The notes beneath the pieces are model-generated. The model saw only the letters and a program-made list of their open reading frames with translations, was not told the DNA's origin and ran no database searches. From Tribonema minus (Eukaryota > Sar > Xanthophyceae > Tribonematales > Tribonemataceae), in contig JAFCMP010000223.1 of NCBI GenBank assembly GCA_017506865.1, positions 682,001 through 746,000 on the forward strand: a stretch of 64,000 nucleotides of DNA, written 5' to 3'. Positions within the stretch are counted from its first letter, which is position 1. Every line of letters starts with the position of its first letter. The translations under genes were made by a program, and so were the position numbers. This document shows positions 8,769 to 18,947 of this stretch, one piece after another.

Positions 8769-10229
8769 ATGGCGCTCGCCCTCACACCTGGCACTGTTAC
8801 GAATGTACTCATTTGGGGAACTCCTTGGGGTGAGATCTCGGCCTCGGCGGCTGCGGGAGGCACAGAGCCGTATGTTTGGTCGTGGACGTCGGGCTCCGGA
8901 GCGACTGTCATCTCGTCGCAGAATCCTGATGCAAAATTCGGTCTCCTCGCCGGCACCTATCGTCTCTCTGTGTCAGACGCGACGGGCGCCTTCGCGCAGC
9001 AAGTGTTCACCATCACCCAGTCCCCGCCTCTTCTCATCTCCGTCGAGAGCGTCACGCCCTGCAGTCGCCACGGTGGCGCGGACGGAGGCGCTTCCATTTC
9101 GGCACAAGGAGGCATCGCGCCTTACATCTATTCGTGGAGTTTCGGTGAGCAGACAGGACCTACCCTGAGGGCACCCGCGGGCAGCTTCGTGGGGAGTGTG
9201 CAGGACAGCGTCGGGGCGGTCGGCGCGGTGACTGTCCTCATCGAGCAGCCCAACGCGTATCAGGACGACATCTTCCCCCCCGACGTCTCGCTCATGGCGG
9301 ACGCCGCGCTGCGCGATCGCTTTTGTCGTGAGCTCCATTGCAACGCGGCCTCCCTGACAGACTCCTCAGGAGCACAACTTGATCTGATGACACGAGGCGA
9401 CGAGGGCACATACGAGCCCCTGTGCACCCTTGTGGCCAGCGAGTTTCCGGAGGAGTCGACTTTCGGGCGGGTGTCGGCGTGGTGCAAAGGCGACGACAGT
9501 GAATTCGTCGAGTCCGTGCGTGTTGAGTTCGACGGCGTCACCTTCTTTGGCGATCTGAACTGCACTGGTGGGATTACTCGCTTCGATGTAGAAGTCGTGA
9601 ACTGTCTGGCACGAGATGTCTTCCTGCAAACCGACATTGCAACGGATGCGGAATGCGAAGGGGGAGGCATTTCGGCAGCGTCTGGCACGAGCGTGCTCTT
9701 TGAAGAGGACGAATGGCGGGTTGCAGGCAACTTGCATTTGTTAAATGGCGTGCTGCGGGTGAGCGATGCGGACTACATCGGTGAGGACACATTCGCAGTG
9801 TCAAATGGGAGTTGCGGCATCGGTTTTGACAACTCCGGTCTGTCACTGCGTGTTGCTAAGCTCTTGGACAGGATAGCGACTGGTCAGTACGAGTGCACAG
9901 ACGACGGCTTTTCGCGCATCGGCGTCGACGAGTGGCGCGTCGTCGACGGCACATGGCATGTGACCACTGGACTCACGGGAGACACTTTCGAGACATCAAC
10001 CTGCAGCCTCGCGCCGACGCGATTCAGCGTCGGAAATGTGACCTTGTCGGACAGTGGGCTGGTCACAGGACAAGTGCAGCTGGGAGTCGACGGCGTCGAC
10101 TTGGGCGATGGCGGCAGCATCCTGTTTGCAGATGGGTCGTGGCGGATACGCCATGACGCTGCTGAGGATACCATCTTGTTTGAGACATTGAAAGATGGGG
10201 AGTGGAAGGAAAGGTTGTGTCTTGATTGA
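8769..10229 (+). CDS. SprB-domain virion-surface-type protein, paralogue B
   Basis: 486 residues from the ATG at 8769 (cacaaATG); the frame opens at a GTG 15 nt earlier. Two SprB-like repeats occupy about residues 10-165 (GGTEPYVWSW..., GGIAPYIYSW...). The shared central segment DVSLMADAALRDRFC aligns with VTLMADGAGRDAYC in the upstream gene. The C-terminal segment ILFADGSWRIRHDAAEDTI aligns with the paralogue's LKFGSEWRLSHNIEEDSL. The two genes are tandem duplicates that have diverged strongly. A virion surface or fibre role is likely; there is no catalytic motif. Confidence 0.7.
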   Translation: MALALTPGTVTNVLIWGTPWGEISASAAAGGTEPYVWSWTSGSGATVISSQNPDAKFGLLAGTYRLSVSDATGAFAQQVFTITQSPPLLISVESVTPCSRHGGADGGASISAQGGIAPYIYSWSFGEQTGPTLRAPAGSFVGSVQDSVGAVGAVTVLIEQPNAYQDDIFPPDVSLMADAALRDRFCRELHCNAASLTDSSGAQLDLMTRGDEGTYEPLCTLVASEFPEESTFGRVSAWCKGDDSEFVESVRVEFDGVTFFGDLNCTGGITRFDVEVVNCLARDVFLQTDIATDAECEGGGISAASGTSVLFEEDEWRVAGNLHLLNGVLRVSDADYIGEDTFAVSNGSCGIGFDNSGLSLRVAKLLDRIATGQYECTDDGFSRIGVDEWRVVDGTWHVTTGLTGDTFETSTCSLAPTRFSVGNVTLSDSGLVTGQVQLGVDGVDLGDGGSILFADGSWRIRHDAAEDTILFETLKDGEWKERLCLD

Positions 10230-10364
10230 TGTGCACAGCTTGAAGTAGGATGTCGCCGCCCCGCCTTCTGTTGGACTCCCAAAACCACCTCAGTCGGGAC
10301 TATTCTCAGTTCAGGCCCTGTGCATCTTCAGTATGCGACATTCACTCCTTCTCACACAGACACA

Positions 10365-11663
10365 ATGAAGTCTTGGCTGCCGAAGATAGCACGCAGGGAG
10401 GTTCCGGATGCTGTCGTGCTGCTATTCGACTTTGTCGATGCAGAGTTGTATCCGCGATGCATGTGTGTGAGCCAGGCTTGGCGATCGGAGGTTTTAAGGC
10501 GAAGTCCTGAGCTGGCAGGCCTGCAGACTCTTTACAAGACGCAGAGGGAAACGCTGCATCTCCTCAACTCCAAAAAGGTTTTCAACGTGGTGCATGCGGT
10601 CAACAGGTCGTGCGCCCTGTGCAAGCAGCACTTCATGGGCAGCGTCAACGACCGTTTCGGCGTATATGCGCATCTGCGGTGCATCAAAATGCGACTGACA
10701 CACGTCGAGCACCGCTTCTGCGCTCCTGTGGGCGCATTTCTGATCAACCACCTCCCGAGTGAGCGCGTGCAAGTCGGCGGCATCTACCACCATTGCGTCT
10801 GGCGGGAAGCGCACAACGCCATCCCGCGCGAACTGACGCTGGAAGGCTTCCTCGAGACGCACGCAGCGGAATTGTCCGCCATCAGCAAGGCGTACGATCA
10901 GCAGGCAGCGGCGGACAGGCAGGAGCGCATCGCGGCGCGACGCAGGCAGCTCGAGACTGCGCGCGCATCGGACGTCGCATTCAATGCACAGTTCAAAGAC
11001 GCGTGCATCGCCGCCGCCGCTCCCTTCACCACAACGGGCAAGTTGCGCAAGATGCTGGGCGCACACCCCTTCAGGATCATCAGCGTCTCGCGCCCGCGAG
11101 AAATGGTGCGACGAGCGCTGTTCGCTCTGGAGCACGCGAAGGATATACCATGCGGCTTGAGAGCATTCGTGCTGGAGGAGTGCGACATAACCTCAGTACA
11201 GCATGTCAAGGCATTCGCTCACCGCATTCACGGGTCGCTGTGGCGATTCGCATTTCGCTCGGAGAGCAATCCCGCATTGTGGGTCGACATGGCCCAGCTC
11301 AACGACAAGGACGTGTTCCTGATCGAAGACGCTGACAAGAAGGGGTTTGAGGCGTGCAGAGTGCTGCGCGCGGCGCAGGCAGTGCCGCCGTCGTTTGAAC
11401 GAGAGAAGGTACTCGGCTTTCAATTGAGCTGCTCGGCGACGACAGAGGATTTCGAGCAGCGTGTGCAGGCACTGCGCGCGCTTCCCCTGCACATCGACGC
11501 AGTGGGTCGGATCCTGCGGTGGAGTCGCGACATTGTTGCCACCTTCGCCAGCTACGAGAGAGCGCTCCATTGCGCAGGGGCGGATGCATTCGCGGAGTTC
11601 GGTGTCAGGTGCTTCACGCTGAGAGGCGACGAAGCAGACGACTTGGCAACGCTGCGCTCTTAA
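10365..11663 (+). CDS. F-box protein with zinc-binding motif, copy 1
   Basis: 432 residues from the ATG at 10365 (gacacaATG); the GTG extension to 10320 is rejected. Residues of about 4-48 form an F-box: LPKIARREVPDAVVLLFDFVD, then CVSQAWRSEVLRRSPEL, matching the LPxE...IF.FL....VCxxWR...P.L pattern. Next comes CALCKQHF (about 90) with a downstream HLRC, a possible C2HC zinc site. A basic, helical region (about 180-230) and a long alpha-rich C-terminus follow. F-box proteins recruit substrates to SCF ubiquitin ligases; viruses use them to redirect host protein degradation. Same length and layout as the next gene. Confidence 0.75.
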   Translation: MKSWLPKIARREVPDAVVLLFDFVDAELYPRCMCVSQAWRSEVLRRSPELAGLQTLYKTQRETLHLLNSKKVFNVVHAVNRSCALCKQHFMGSVNDRFGVYAHLRCIKMRLTHVEHRFCAPVGAFLINHLPSERVQVGGIYHHCVWREAHNAIPRELTLEGFLETHAAELSAISKAYDQQAAADRQERIAARRRQLETARASDVAFNAQFKDACIAAAAPFTTTGKLRKMLGAHPFRIISVSRPREMVRRALFALEHAKDIPCGLRAFVLEECDITSVQHVKAFAHRIHGSLWRFAFRSESNPALWVDMAQLNDKDVFLIEDADKKGFEACRVLRAAQAVPPSFEREKVLGFQLSCSATTEDFEQRVQALRALPLHIDAVGRILRWSRDIVATFASYERALHCAGADAFAEFGVRCFTLRGDEADDLATLRS

Positions 11664-11795
11664 ATCAAAGATTCGTTGGCTCGATGTGTTCTCGGTTGCT
11701 GCGCTGGTGCAATCACTTCATGAATATGCATGCCAGCATCACATGTGTTTCAGGGGATGCGTTATTTTCTCTGTCCCCTGTGAAGGCACCACACA

Positions 11796-13094
11796 ATGCG
11801 ATGTTGGCAGCCGAAGATTGCGCGTAGCGAAGTTTCTGACGATGTCGTTGCCATCTTCGATTTTGTCGACCAGCAAGAGTTTCCACGTTGCCTGCTGGTA
11901 TCCCAGTCATGGCAGCGTGAGGTGTACCGGCGCTGTCCCGAGCTGGCAGGCTTGAGCAGCCTCAGCAAGACGCAGCGCGAATCTCTGCGTCTTCTCAACG
12001 CGAACAAAGTGCACAACGTACGCTCCATGGTGAATAGGAAGTGCACCCTCTGCAACAACCACTTTCTGGGACGCGTCAACGACCGCTTCGGTGTGTATGC
12101 ACATATCAACTGTGTGAAGGATAATCTCACGTACTTGGAGTGGCAGTACTGCCCTCCTGCGCGTGATCTGATCATATCGCACCTCCCGAACGAGCGCCTC
12201 CAATTCAATGGAGGCTTCAGCCACTGTGTATGGAGTCAGAGACACCCCGCCATCCCTGCAAACATGACCCTGTCCTACTTCCTCAGTACACACGAAGACG
12301 AGGTCCTGGATGCCATCAAGCGTCACAACGAGGCCACGGCGCTGGGCACCCTCTCGATCCGCACCGCCTCCGTTGCCAAACGCAAGGCAGCCGATGCGGC
12401 AAGGGACTCGTTCAAGGAGAAGTTTCATGAAGCATGTATTGAGAGAAATGCGCCTTTTCGAAGTGTGCACGGTCTGCGAAAGCAGCTGTGCGCACCTCTT
12501 TTCAATCTCATCAACGTCCCGCGCCCTGAGGAAATGGTACGGCGCGCAATGTTCGCCATCCAGCACCGCAACGTAGTTCCCGACCTCCTCCGCCGATATG
12601 TTTTCGAAGAATGTGATGTCACGTCAGTGCAGCTCGTCACAAGCTATGCCAATCGCATAGACACGATTGCGTGGAGGTACGCCTTCAGAGCCGGAAGTGA
12701 CCCCAGGCAGTGGGTTGATATGGCCATCAATGTGAAGGACGTGCAGCTCATTCCCGATGCGCTTAAGCAAGGGTTCAATGCCGCACGTGTTGTGCGCGCA
12801 ACGCACGAGTTTGCGGCTGACATGGAGTACGTGTTGAGTTCTCAGATCAACATGGCAGCAAGTCTCGAGGACTTCGAAACCAGGCTTCAGCATCTGAAAA
12901 GTCTTCCACTTGAGCATGCAGACGTGCGCCACATGGTAACCTGGAGAAGCGACATCGTGGGGATTGCAGCATCGTACAAGCGGGCGATGGAGTGCGCAGG
13001 AGAGAATGCCTACACGAGGTTTGGAGGGAAATGCTTTGAGCTCAGGGGTGAGCACAGCGCTGCGCAAGATTTGGACACGCTCATGAGAGCATAG
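11796..13094 (+). CDS. F-box protein with zinc-binding motif, copy 2
   Basis: 432 residues, exactly the length of the upstream paralogue, and alignable from end to end. F-box at residues of about 4-45 (LLVSQSWQREVYRRCPEL), zinc-type CTLCNNHF plus HINC near residue 85-115, and shared blocks such as NDRFGVYAH and RPxEMVRRAxFA. The two copies differ most in the central linker (KRHNEATALGT...). Both begin after a cacaATG context, suggesting that the duplication included the promoter. Substrate is unknown. Confidence 0.75.
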   Translation: MRCWQPKIARSEVSDDVVAIFDFVDQQEFPRCLLVSQSWQREVYRRCPELAGLSSLSKTQRESLRLLNANKVHNVRSMVNRKCTLCNNHFLGRVNDRFGVYAHINCVKDNLTYLEWQYCPPARDLIISHLPNERLQFNGGFSHCVWSQRHPAIPANMTLSYFLSTHEDEVLDAIKRHNEATALGTLSIRTASVAKRKAADAARDSFKEKFHEACIERNAPFRSVHGLRKQLCAPLFNLINVPRPEEMVRRAMFAIQHRNVVPDLLRRYVFEECDVTSVQLVTSYANRIDTIAWRYAFRAGSDPRQWVDMAINVKDVQLIPDALKQGFNAARVVRATHEFAADMEYVLSSQINMAASLEDFETRLQHLKSLPLEHADVRHMVTWRSDIVGIAASYKRAMECAGENAYTRFGGKCFELRGEHSAAQDLDTLMRA

Positions 13095-13297
13095 GAAGCA
13101 GCAAGACGAAAAACGAAGAGCACGACGAAGACTTCAGTGCACATTTATTGACACGCTGTCGACAAACCGCACTGTTGACATCCAGGTGCCTCAGTCCGGT
13201 ATGTCCCTGCGACATACGAAAACGACGAAGACAATGAGGAACGCGCAGAGTTGCAGTATGCGCATGTAGACAGTCACCGCAGCAGCATTATGAGCAC

Positions 13298-13549
13298 TCA
13301 CTCTAGCCTCCAGCGCCCTTGCACCCTCTGCACAATGAACTCATGCTGTCCCAGCCACTGCTTCAGCGGGTCTAGACTGGCCGACCCTCTCATGTGGAAG
13401 AATAGCTCATGTTTGCCTTCCTGAGGACTTACAGCTGCAAAGGTGGCGCTTCTGAACTCATCTGCCAACTCCTCCAAGAACAGACCTACTGTTTGTCCCT
13501 GATATACCCCCACCACCTTGATTCGCTTGTAGCATCCGGCGGGCATCAT
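13298..13549 (-). CDS. Hypothetical protein, 83 residues
   Basis: Short protein starting MMPAGCYKRIKVV; no family recognised. The mixed alpha/beta pattern and ordinary composition make it the better candidate of two overlapping minus-strand frames here. The other frame (13458-13640) is Gln/Ser-rich. It could be a longer protein broken by a frameshift near 13550, since the upstream frame runs straight into it, but the sequence does not settle this. Confidence 0.45.
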   Translation of the reverse strand: MMPAGCYKRIKVVGVYQGQTVGLFLEELADEFRSATFAAVSPQEGKHELFFHMRGSASLDPLKQWLGQHEFIVQRVQGRWRLE

Positions 13550-13708
13550 CGCTTCTGCTCCTAGCGCTAATGCTATGCTGCTGCTGCTGCGGCTGTGGTG
13601 CGCTGCTGGGGCCTGCGCTGTGGCTGTGTCTCTGTTCCATCTGCGACTTCAAGTGGGATCTCTCTCAACCTCAACTAGGACATTGGCGCAAAAAAAACTT
13701 GTTGTATA

Positions 13709-15547
13709 TCAAAGCTCACTCCACACCGCAGTGACTGTTGTGTTATCCGTGCCTGAAACTGACAGCTTCGCTGCAAAGCAGATGTAAGAGTTGGGCGATG
13801 CGTAGATGCCAAGAGGGGTCAGATCGAACCGTTGATTCGCATTGAAGAGTGTGGCGCAGAAAACGGAGGTGCCTGTGCCTGCTGTCACAGTGCCTGTCGC
13901 AGACACAGAGTATGAGACACAACTGCTGCTCGTCGACACGTCCGTCAGAGTGCCCAGGCTCCCTAACGTAGGATCTCGCATGATGTAGAGCACTAAGTTT
14001 CTTGATCCACCTGTGACCGCAACGTTCACTTCTCGGAGAAGAATCGTCGTCGTCGATGTGACACCGCTGAAAGTAGGTTTGTTGTATAGCGTGAGCACAG
14101 GGGACAACGTGACAGCAGTGATCACTCTGTATCCATCCATTGAGAAGAGCAGCGTGTTGTTGACATCACTGTCAAGGAATGCGCTGAAAGACGCTACGTA
14201 AATAGGTGTGGCAGTTGTCGCCGTCGTGTTTGACGATGCTGCCATGAGCGGGAACTGTGGGTTCAAAACTCCAACTGCAGGGGATATGTTGTTGAAAAAC
14301 TGGCGATGCACGACGATGAAATCATTCATGGGCACCTTCGGGTTGGCGGCGACGTTTGCCGATTGCACCATGAAGTCCGCAATGCCATAGCCTGTGGCAT
14401 CATACTGCACTGCGTAAACATTGCCATATGCAGGGTTCAGCACCATGCCTGAGGTTCCTGTCCCGTCGCACTTGTCAATATTCCAATTCGCCTGTGTCAC
14501 CCATGTCGTCACGGAGTTGCTCCTGTATGCGATGCCGAATGCAGGGCCACTGAAACCATAAAAAAGTCCATTGACAGCAGTGCCCACGCCAATCAGCTGA
14601 GTGTTGCCGGAGGTTCCTGTGCTGAAGGCTGCTGCGACGACAGCAAACACTGTATTTCCAGGGCCGCAGATACACATCCGGTCTGTTGCCAGAGATGCTG
14701 AGGTGTTGATGGCGGCAGCAGAGGACACGACGGCTCTGGCATTGGATTGCGTCACCGTTCCACTCACAAGTGATGTGACGCAGCTGTCCGTATTCACAGC
14801 ATAGGTGAACGACACTTGAATCCACGGTGACGAGCTCAGTGACTGCTCACGCTCAAACCTCCTGGTTGTGCTTACACGCAAGCAGCTCTGTTCGTCACAG
14901 CGAAGGTTGCTGAAGTTCTGATAATCATTTCTGGCTATGAGCGCACTGCGAGTGAGTGTTGCATCGTTTTGCTCAGAAACAGTGGAGTTGAGCTGCGAAA
15001 CCAATGGTTCGTGCGCATTGCTCCATCGGCTGCAGAGGGAAAAGGATGTCTGCAGCGTGGATGCATTGGTGTAGACAACTCTGAAGTATCGGCCTGGAAC
15101 TGCACTGATGCAAAGTAACGGGGTGGCTGCGTTTGCTGTGTATGCGGATGTAATATCTGCCGTTTGTGAGGTAATGCCGAACTGCAGAGAAACCCCATTA
15201 ACAGCGCTTGCGACATTTGAGACGCTAGAGACTCGAATGGTTGAGAAGCGAGCCACTTCTTCCCACGCCCCGGTGAACACACCAGACACCCCAAGCAAAG
15301 ATGAAGTGGTGTTGAAGATGAGAATGTTTGCATTTGTTGCATCCTCCGTTGTGACAGGATCCGGGTACGTGCTGAGGAGCGTTGACAGCGCAGCCTGTTG
15401 AGGTGCGGTGAGCGTTGTGGAGAATATGAATCGAATGTTACCACCACTCACTGTGACTGACGTGAGCGTGGCGAACGACGCCTGCACAAAACCGAAGAGT
15501 GCCTGCTCGTCATTCACGCTCTTGGCGAAGGTGTACGATGAGGACAT
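13709..15547 (-). CDS. Beta-rich structural-type protein, paralogue 1
   Basis: 612 residues, rich in Thr, Ser, Val and Ala with no signal peptide or catalytic motif. About 38% of the protein aligns by eye with the neighbouring 15568-17397 product: both open with xxSYxxAKSV/AKTV, share GVFTGxWExVxR, GRYFRVVYTN.STLQTSFSL, and NWNIDKCDGTGTSGMVLNPAYGNVYAVQYD. The last block (DKxxGTGxSxxxxxPxxGNVYxxxxDxxGxG) is known to me from uncharacterised structural proteins of large algal viruses and phages. A virion surface, fibre or capsid-decoration role is inferred. Confidence 0.7.
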   Translation of the reverse strand: MSSSYTFAKSVNDEQALFGFVQASFATLTSVTVSGGNIRFIFSTTLTAPQQAALSTLLSTYPDPVTTEDATNANILIFNTTSSLLGVSGVFTGAWEEVARFSTIRVSSVSNVASAVNGVSLQFGITSQTADITSAYTANAATPLLCISAVPGRYFRVVYTNASTLQTSFSLCSRWSNAHEPLVSQLNSTVSEQNDATLTRSALIARNDYQNFSNLRCDEQSCLRVSTTRRFEREQSLSSSPWIQVSFTYAVNTDSCVTSLVSGTVTQSNARAVVSSAAAINTSASLATDRMCICGPGNTVFAVVAAAFSTGTSGNTQLIGVGTAVNGLFYGFSGPAFGIAYRSNSVTTWVTQANWNIDKCDGTGTSGMVLNPAYGNVYAVQYDATGYGIADFMVQSANVAANPKVPMNDFIVVHRQFFNNISPAVGVLNPQFPLMAASSNTTATTATPIYVASFSAFLDSDVNNTLLFSMDGYRVITAVTLSPVLTLYNKPTFSGVTSTTTILLREVNVAVTGGSRNLVLYIMRDPTLGSLGTLTDVSTSSSCVSYSVSATGTVTAGTGTSVFCATLFNANQRFDLTPLGIYASPNSYICFAAKLSVSGTDNTTVTAVWSEL

Positions 15548-15567
15548 TTACAATGTGCGCACATTTT

Positions 15568-17397
15568 TCACACATCTTCCTTGAATGTCAGACATACTGC
15601 GAGCGGAACGCTCACTCCTGATGCCGTACATCGCGCTGCCACCGTCAAAAACTGTGCTGGCGAGATGCGAATGTCAAACATTGTCAAGTCCATCAGCGTG
15701 CTGGCCGTACACTGCAGAGTGGTGCTAAACAGAACAGTGCCGCCGGTGAGAGACGTTGCGGCATTGTCTGACTGCATCGTTGAGGTGTTCGTCGAGATGT
15801 CTACATAGGACGCGCCCGTCAAGGTGGGGGAGTCGATGATCTGCACGATGATGCTACCCTTTGTGCCATCAGCGCTCACTGACATTGACTGCAGCACTGC
15901 GGACGACTGATTGTTGACTGTCTGATAAGTTGTCTTGTTGAAAACTGTGAGCACGGGCACCGGAGTCGTCGTTGACACGGTTTGCGAGTAGTCCACTGCG
16001 CGCTGCCTTCCGAGCACGTGAGATGTCGAGCCGTCCGCAAATGCGCAGAGTGCAGCGACCCGCATTGTAAGGGCTGATGTATTGGTGGAGTTGACCACTT
16101 GAGCCATCAGCGGGCCAGAGGCGATCCTCAAACCAGTAGCCGTGGAGGAGTTGCCAAAGGCGACTCGGTGCGCGACGATGTAGTCGGTTGTGGACGACAC
16201 AGGTGTCGACGCCACTCCAAAACTGCATGTGCCAAAGCCTGTACCATCGAACACAATGATATAGACATTTCCTTTTGTGGGGTCAATCGTGAAAGCGGAT
16301 GCGCCCGTTCCGTTCAACTTGTCGACGTTGAAGGCCGCCGCAGCTGTCCAGGTGTCGACAGAGTTGCTGCGGACGCAAACACCGAATGAGGTGCCGTTGT
16401 AGCCAAAGAATAGGCCGTTATCAGTTCCTCCAATGCCGATGAGCTGGCTCGCATTGGCAGTGCCGGTGGCAAAAGCGCACGCGGCGGTGACTCGAACTGC
16501 CCGCCCCACGCCACTGCTGACGAACCTCCTCGTGCTCATGATTGCAGACGAGGCAGCCAGCGCGGCTGTGGATATGGCTGCCGTGCCTGTTGAGAACGCT
16601 ACTGTCCCCGATGTCACCACCGTCGTGTTAACAACATTCGAGTTCACATTGTAGTTGAAATCGACTTGAACGATGGGAGTCGCACCTTCATTGACAGATA
16701 GAGCAGTGTCGAAGGACTGACGTGTTCGCAAAACATTTGTCTCATCGCTGCGCACCGAAACGTAACTTCCTTTGTCAAGTCTCGCCATGTTCAGGTTTCG
16801 AGTCAACAGCGCGATCGTGGAGTCGTCGACCGTTGTCGTGGCATCGACAACCGTGTTCACCTGCACGACAGACAGCTTTGTCTGCAGGGAAAAAGTGGTC
16901 TGCAGCGTGGTACCATTGGTGTAGACAACGCGCATGTACCTACCCGGTATGGCCGTGACGGTAACGAACTGAATGGCAGCGACAGTGCTGAACACCTTCA
17001 CAAGATCACCTTGCGCGCTTACATGACCGAACTGCACGCTCAAACCGGAAGCAGCGGACGCCTGATTTGAGAGCACGCTAATGGTCGCTGACGCATACCG
17101 GCTGACATCCTCCCATGTACCTGTGAACACCCCGTTTGCAGCGAGCGCCGTCGCAGTCGAGTTGTACAGCGAGACTTGCGCCGCATCGACGACACCGGTA
17201 ATGGGGTCAACGTAAGCTGCCACGAGCGCCGTGAGGGTGGTCTGCTGCGGACCTGTGAGTGCGCTGCTGAATGTTGTGACAACATTGACACCATCCGCAT
17301 TGGTTGCGGAAGTGGCAGAGCTGAACGTCTTCTTGACGTATGACAGGTACGTCCCGAGGTCAAGCACTGTCTTGGCATTTGCGTACGAGACACTCAT
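15568..17397 (-). CDS. Beta-rich structural-type protein, paralogue 2
   Basis: 609 residues; same architecture as its downstream neighbour, with matching blocks GVFTGTWEDVSRYAS, GRYMRVVYTNGTTLQTTFSL and FNVDKLNGTGASAFTIDPTK. The copies lie head-to-tail 20 nt apart, so they are a tandem duplication. The C-terminal part (STNTSALTMRV, then SPTLTGASYVDIST) again looks like a beta-sandwich with Thr/Ser surface. No transmembrane segment is visible. Upstream is a 78-nt divergent promoter region shared with the next gene. Confidence 0.7.
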   Translation of the reverse strand: MSVSYANAKTVLDLGTYLSYVKKTFSSATSATNADGVNVVTTFSSALTGPQQTTLTALVAAYVDPITGVVDAAQVSLYNSTATALAANGVFTGTWEDVSRYASATISVLSNQASAASGLSVQFGHVSAQGDLVKVFSTVAAIQFVTVTAIPGRYMRVVYTNGTTLQTTFSLQTKLSVVQVNTVVDATTTVDDSTIALLTRNLNMARLDKGSYVSVRSDETNVLRTRQSFDTALSVNEGATPIVQVDFNYNVNSNVVNTTVVTSGTVAFSTGTAAISTAALAASSAIMSTRRFVSSGVGRAVRVTAACAFATGTANASQLIGIGGTDNGLFFGYNGTSFGVCVRSNSVDTWTAAAAFNVDKLNGTGASAFTIDPTKGNVYIIVFDGTGFGTCSFGVASTPVSSTTDYIVAHRVAFGNSSTATGLRIASGPLMAQVVNSTNTSALTMRVAALCAFADGSTSHVLGRQRAVDYSQTVSTTTPVPVLTVFNKTTYQTVNNQSSAVLQSMSVSADGTKGSIIVQIIDSPTLTGASYVDISTNTSTMQSDNAATSLTGGTVLFSTTLQCTASTLMDLTMFDIRISPAQFLTVAARCTASGVSVPLAVCLTFKEDV

Positions 17398-17475
17398 CTT
17401 TCCTTGCGAACATCACTTGATTTTTTTCATTCATAACTCGCACATGGCCTAAGCAAAAATGTTTGTTAAATAAAA

Positions 17476-18924
17476 ATGGCGTATGCAGGTCCTCCCGTTC
17501 TTCCTTGCGTTCTCGACTTCCCTGCAGGGATCAACCTCATGTTTTCCACGCCGTACACCACTCGAGGCGCGAGTGCGACTTGGGCAGAACGCGTCATCAC
17601 AATCAACTCAGGCGGTGAGGAGGGCAGCACGTGTTTGATAGAGTCAAAAATGCTTCTGCGTCTGAATCACACTTCCATTCAAGACACATGTATTAGCGTC
17701 AAATATGATGCGCCGATCGCCGAGCGTGAGTCCTTCGCTGGCATCGGCAACTGCTCTCGAGGTGTCGTCGTGGGGTACCAGGGTGAAGAGTTCGGGATGC
17801 TGGTGATTAGAGGAGGGAGCCGCACGTTTGCCAAGGTGGTACTGACTGGAGCGCCTACGTCGTCGGGGCTTGTCAGCGTCACAGTCGGCGGGCGAACAGC
17901 GAACATTGCTGTCGCGAGCGGCATGAGCCTGGGGGTTGCCATGGCGGCAATACGGTACTCAACTGCCTGGAATAATCTGAACCTCGTGGCCTCAAGCCAG
18001 TGTGAAAGTATCGAGATTTACACTATCGAGTCGGAGGGCTACCCTGACAGCTTGCCCTCCATAGATTTCGGATCAACTGGTATGACCGGTACCATCTCGT
18101 TGTCGAAGCAAGGAAACACGGCCACCAAGGACTGGATTCCGTCAGCGCAGTTTAACGACTACGGCTTCAACGGCCTGGGTGCCATCTTCGACCCTCAAAA
18201 ATGGAATGTGTTTCGCCTTCGATTTGATGCTTGGTCGAGTGGCGGCATCGAACTCTCGCTCAAGCATCCGCAGTCGATTGAGTTTGTACCGCTGCATACA
18301 TGGCGCCCCGCAGCAGCAGATGACAGGTTTGACACTGCAGTGCCTTACTGTACGACGACGCGCTGTCAAACCATCGCGGCGACAGAAGCGCCGGCTTCGG
18401 GTTTGCATTTGGCGGGTGGCAGCGTCTCGAGCGGTATTCCTGCGACAGCCGGTCTTCGTGCACGGTATCACAGATTATGGCTGAGAGACGCTGTCGCGCT
18501 GAGCGTCGGCGGCGATTCTTTGGTTGGCGTACTCGGAAGCCCATTGATGCAAGATGGCGGAGTGAGGAATACGGGCATCGCGACCATTTACAAACTGACA
18601 GTAGTCGTCAAGAGCAGTGTGGATGTCATTGCAGGGGTCATGGCCAATGGAATCGTAAGCGCACCCGTCACCTGCACGCGTTACCTGCCGTGGAGCGCAC
18701 TCAACGTAGCGGACATATCAGGAACTGTGACGGTGACCTCAGGGTTCCGATACAGCGAGGCATTCATTGCAGCAGGAAACGATGAAGTGGTGCAAGTCGA
18801 GACTGATCAGCTGTGGTGCGTGCCGGGATCCTTCGTAGCGTTCACGGTGAAACCCGCGAGAGCATCAGATGCAAGTGCGATAGTAGACTCGGTTTCATTT
18901 TCAGCAGAGTGGTACGAGACTTGA
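17476..18924 (+). CDS. Beta-rich structural-type protein, distant relative
   Basis: 482 residues, ATG in a taaaaATG context. It shares with the two preceding proteins the block FNGLGAIFDPQKWNVFRLRFDAW, the counterpart of DGTG...P..GNVY..xxD, and a similar C-terminal beta region. About residues 125-190 (VVLTGAPTSSGLVSVTVGG) show a separate small beta domain seen in phage-type structural proteins. It is divergently transcribed from paralogue 2. The three genes likely encode related virion surface components; function is inferred from similarity among them only. Confidence 0.65.
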   Translation: MAYAGPPVLPCVLDFPAGINLMFSTPYTTRGASATWAERVITINSGGEEGSTCLIESKMLLRLNHTSIQDTCISVKYDAPIAERESFAGIGNCSRGVVVGYQGEEFGMLVIRGGSRTFAKVVLTGAPTSSGLVSVTVGGRTANIAVASGMSLGVAMAAIRYSTAWNNLNLVASSQCESIEIYTIESEGYPDSLPSIDFGSTGMTGTISLSKQGNTATKDWIPSAQFNDYGFNGLGAIFDPQKWNVFRLRFDAWSSGGIELSLKHPQSIEFVPLHTWRPAAADDRFDTAVPYCTTTRCQTIAATEAPASGLHLAGGSVSSGIPATAGLRARYHRLWLRDAVALSVGGDSLVGVLGSPLMQDGGVRNTGIATIYKLTVVVKSSVDVIAGVMANGIVSAPVTCTRYLPWSALNVADISGTVTVTSGFRYSEAFIAAGNDEVVQVETDQLWCVPGSFVAFTVKPARASDASAIVDSVSFSAEWYET

Positions 18925-18947
18925 AGGTTGGTTTCAAAGAAATATAT

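Noticed and set aside
13458-13640. Gln/Ser-rich minus-strand frame
   Set aside because: Low-complexity composition, and it overlaps the better candidate 13298-13549; it could be the 5' part of a frameshifted gene, but this cannot be decided.
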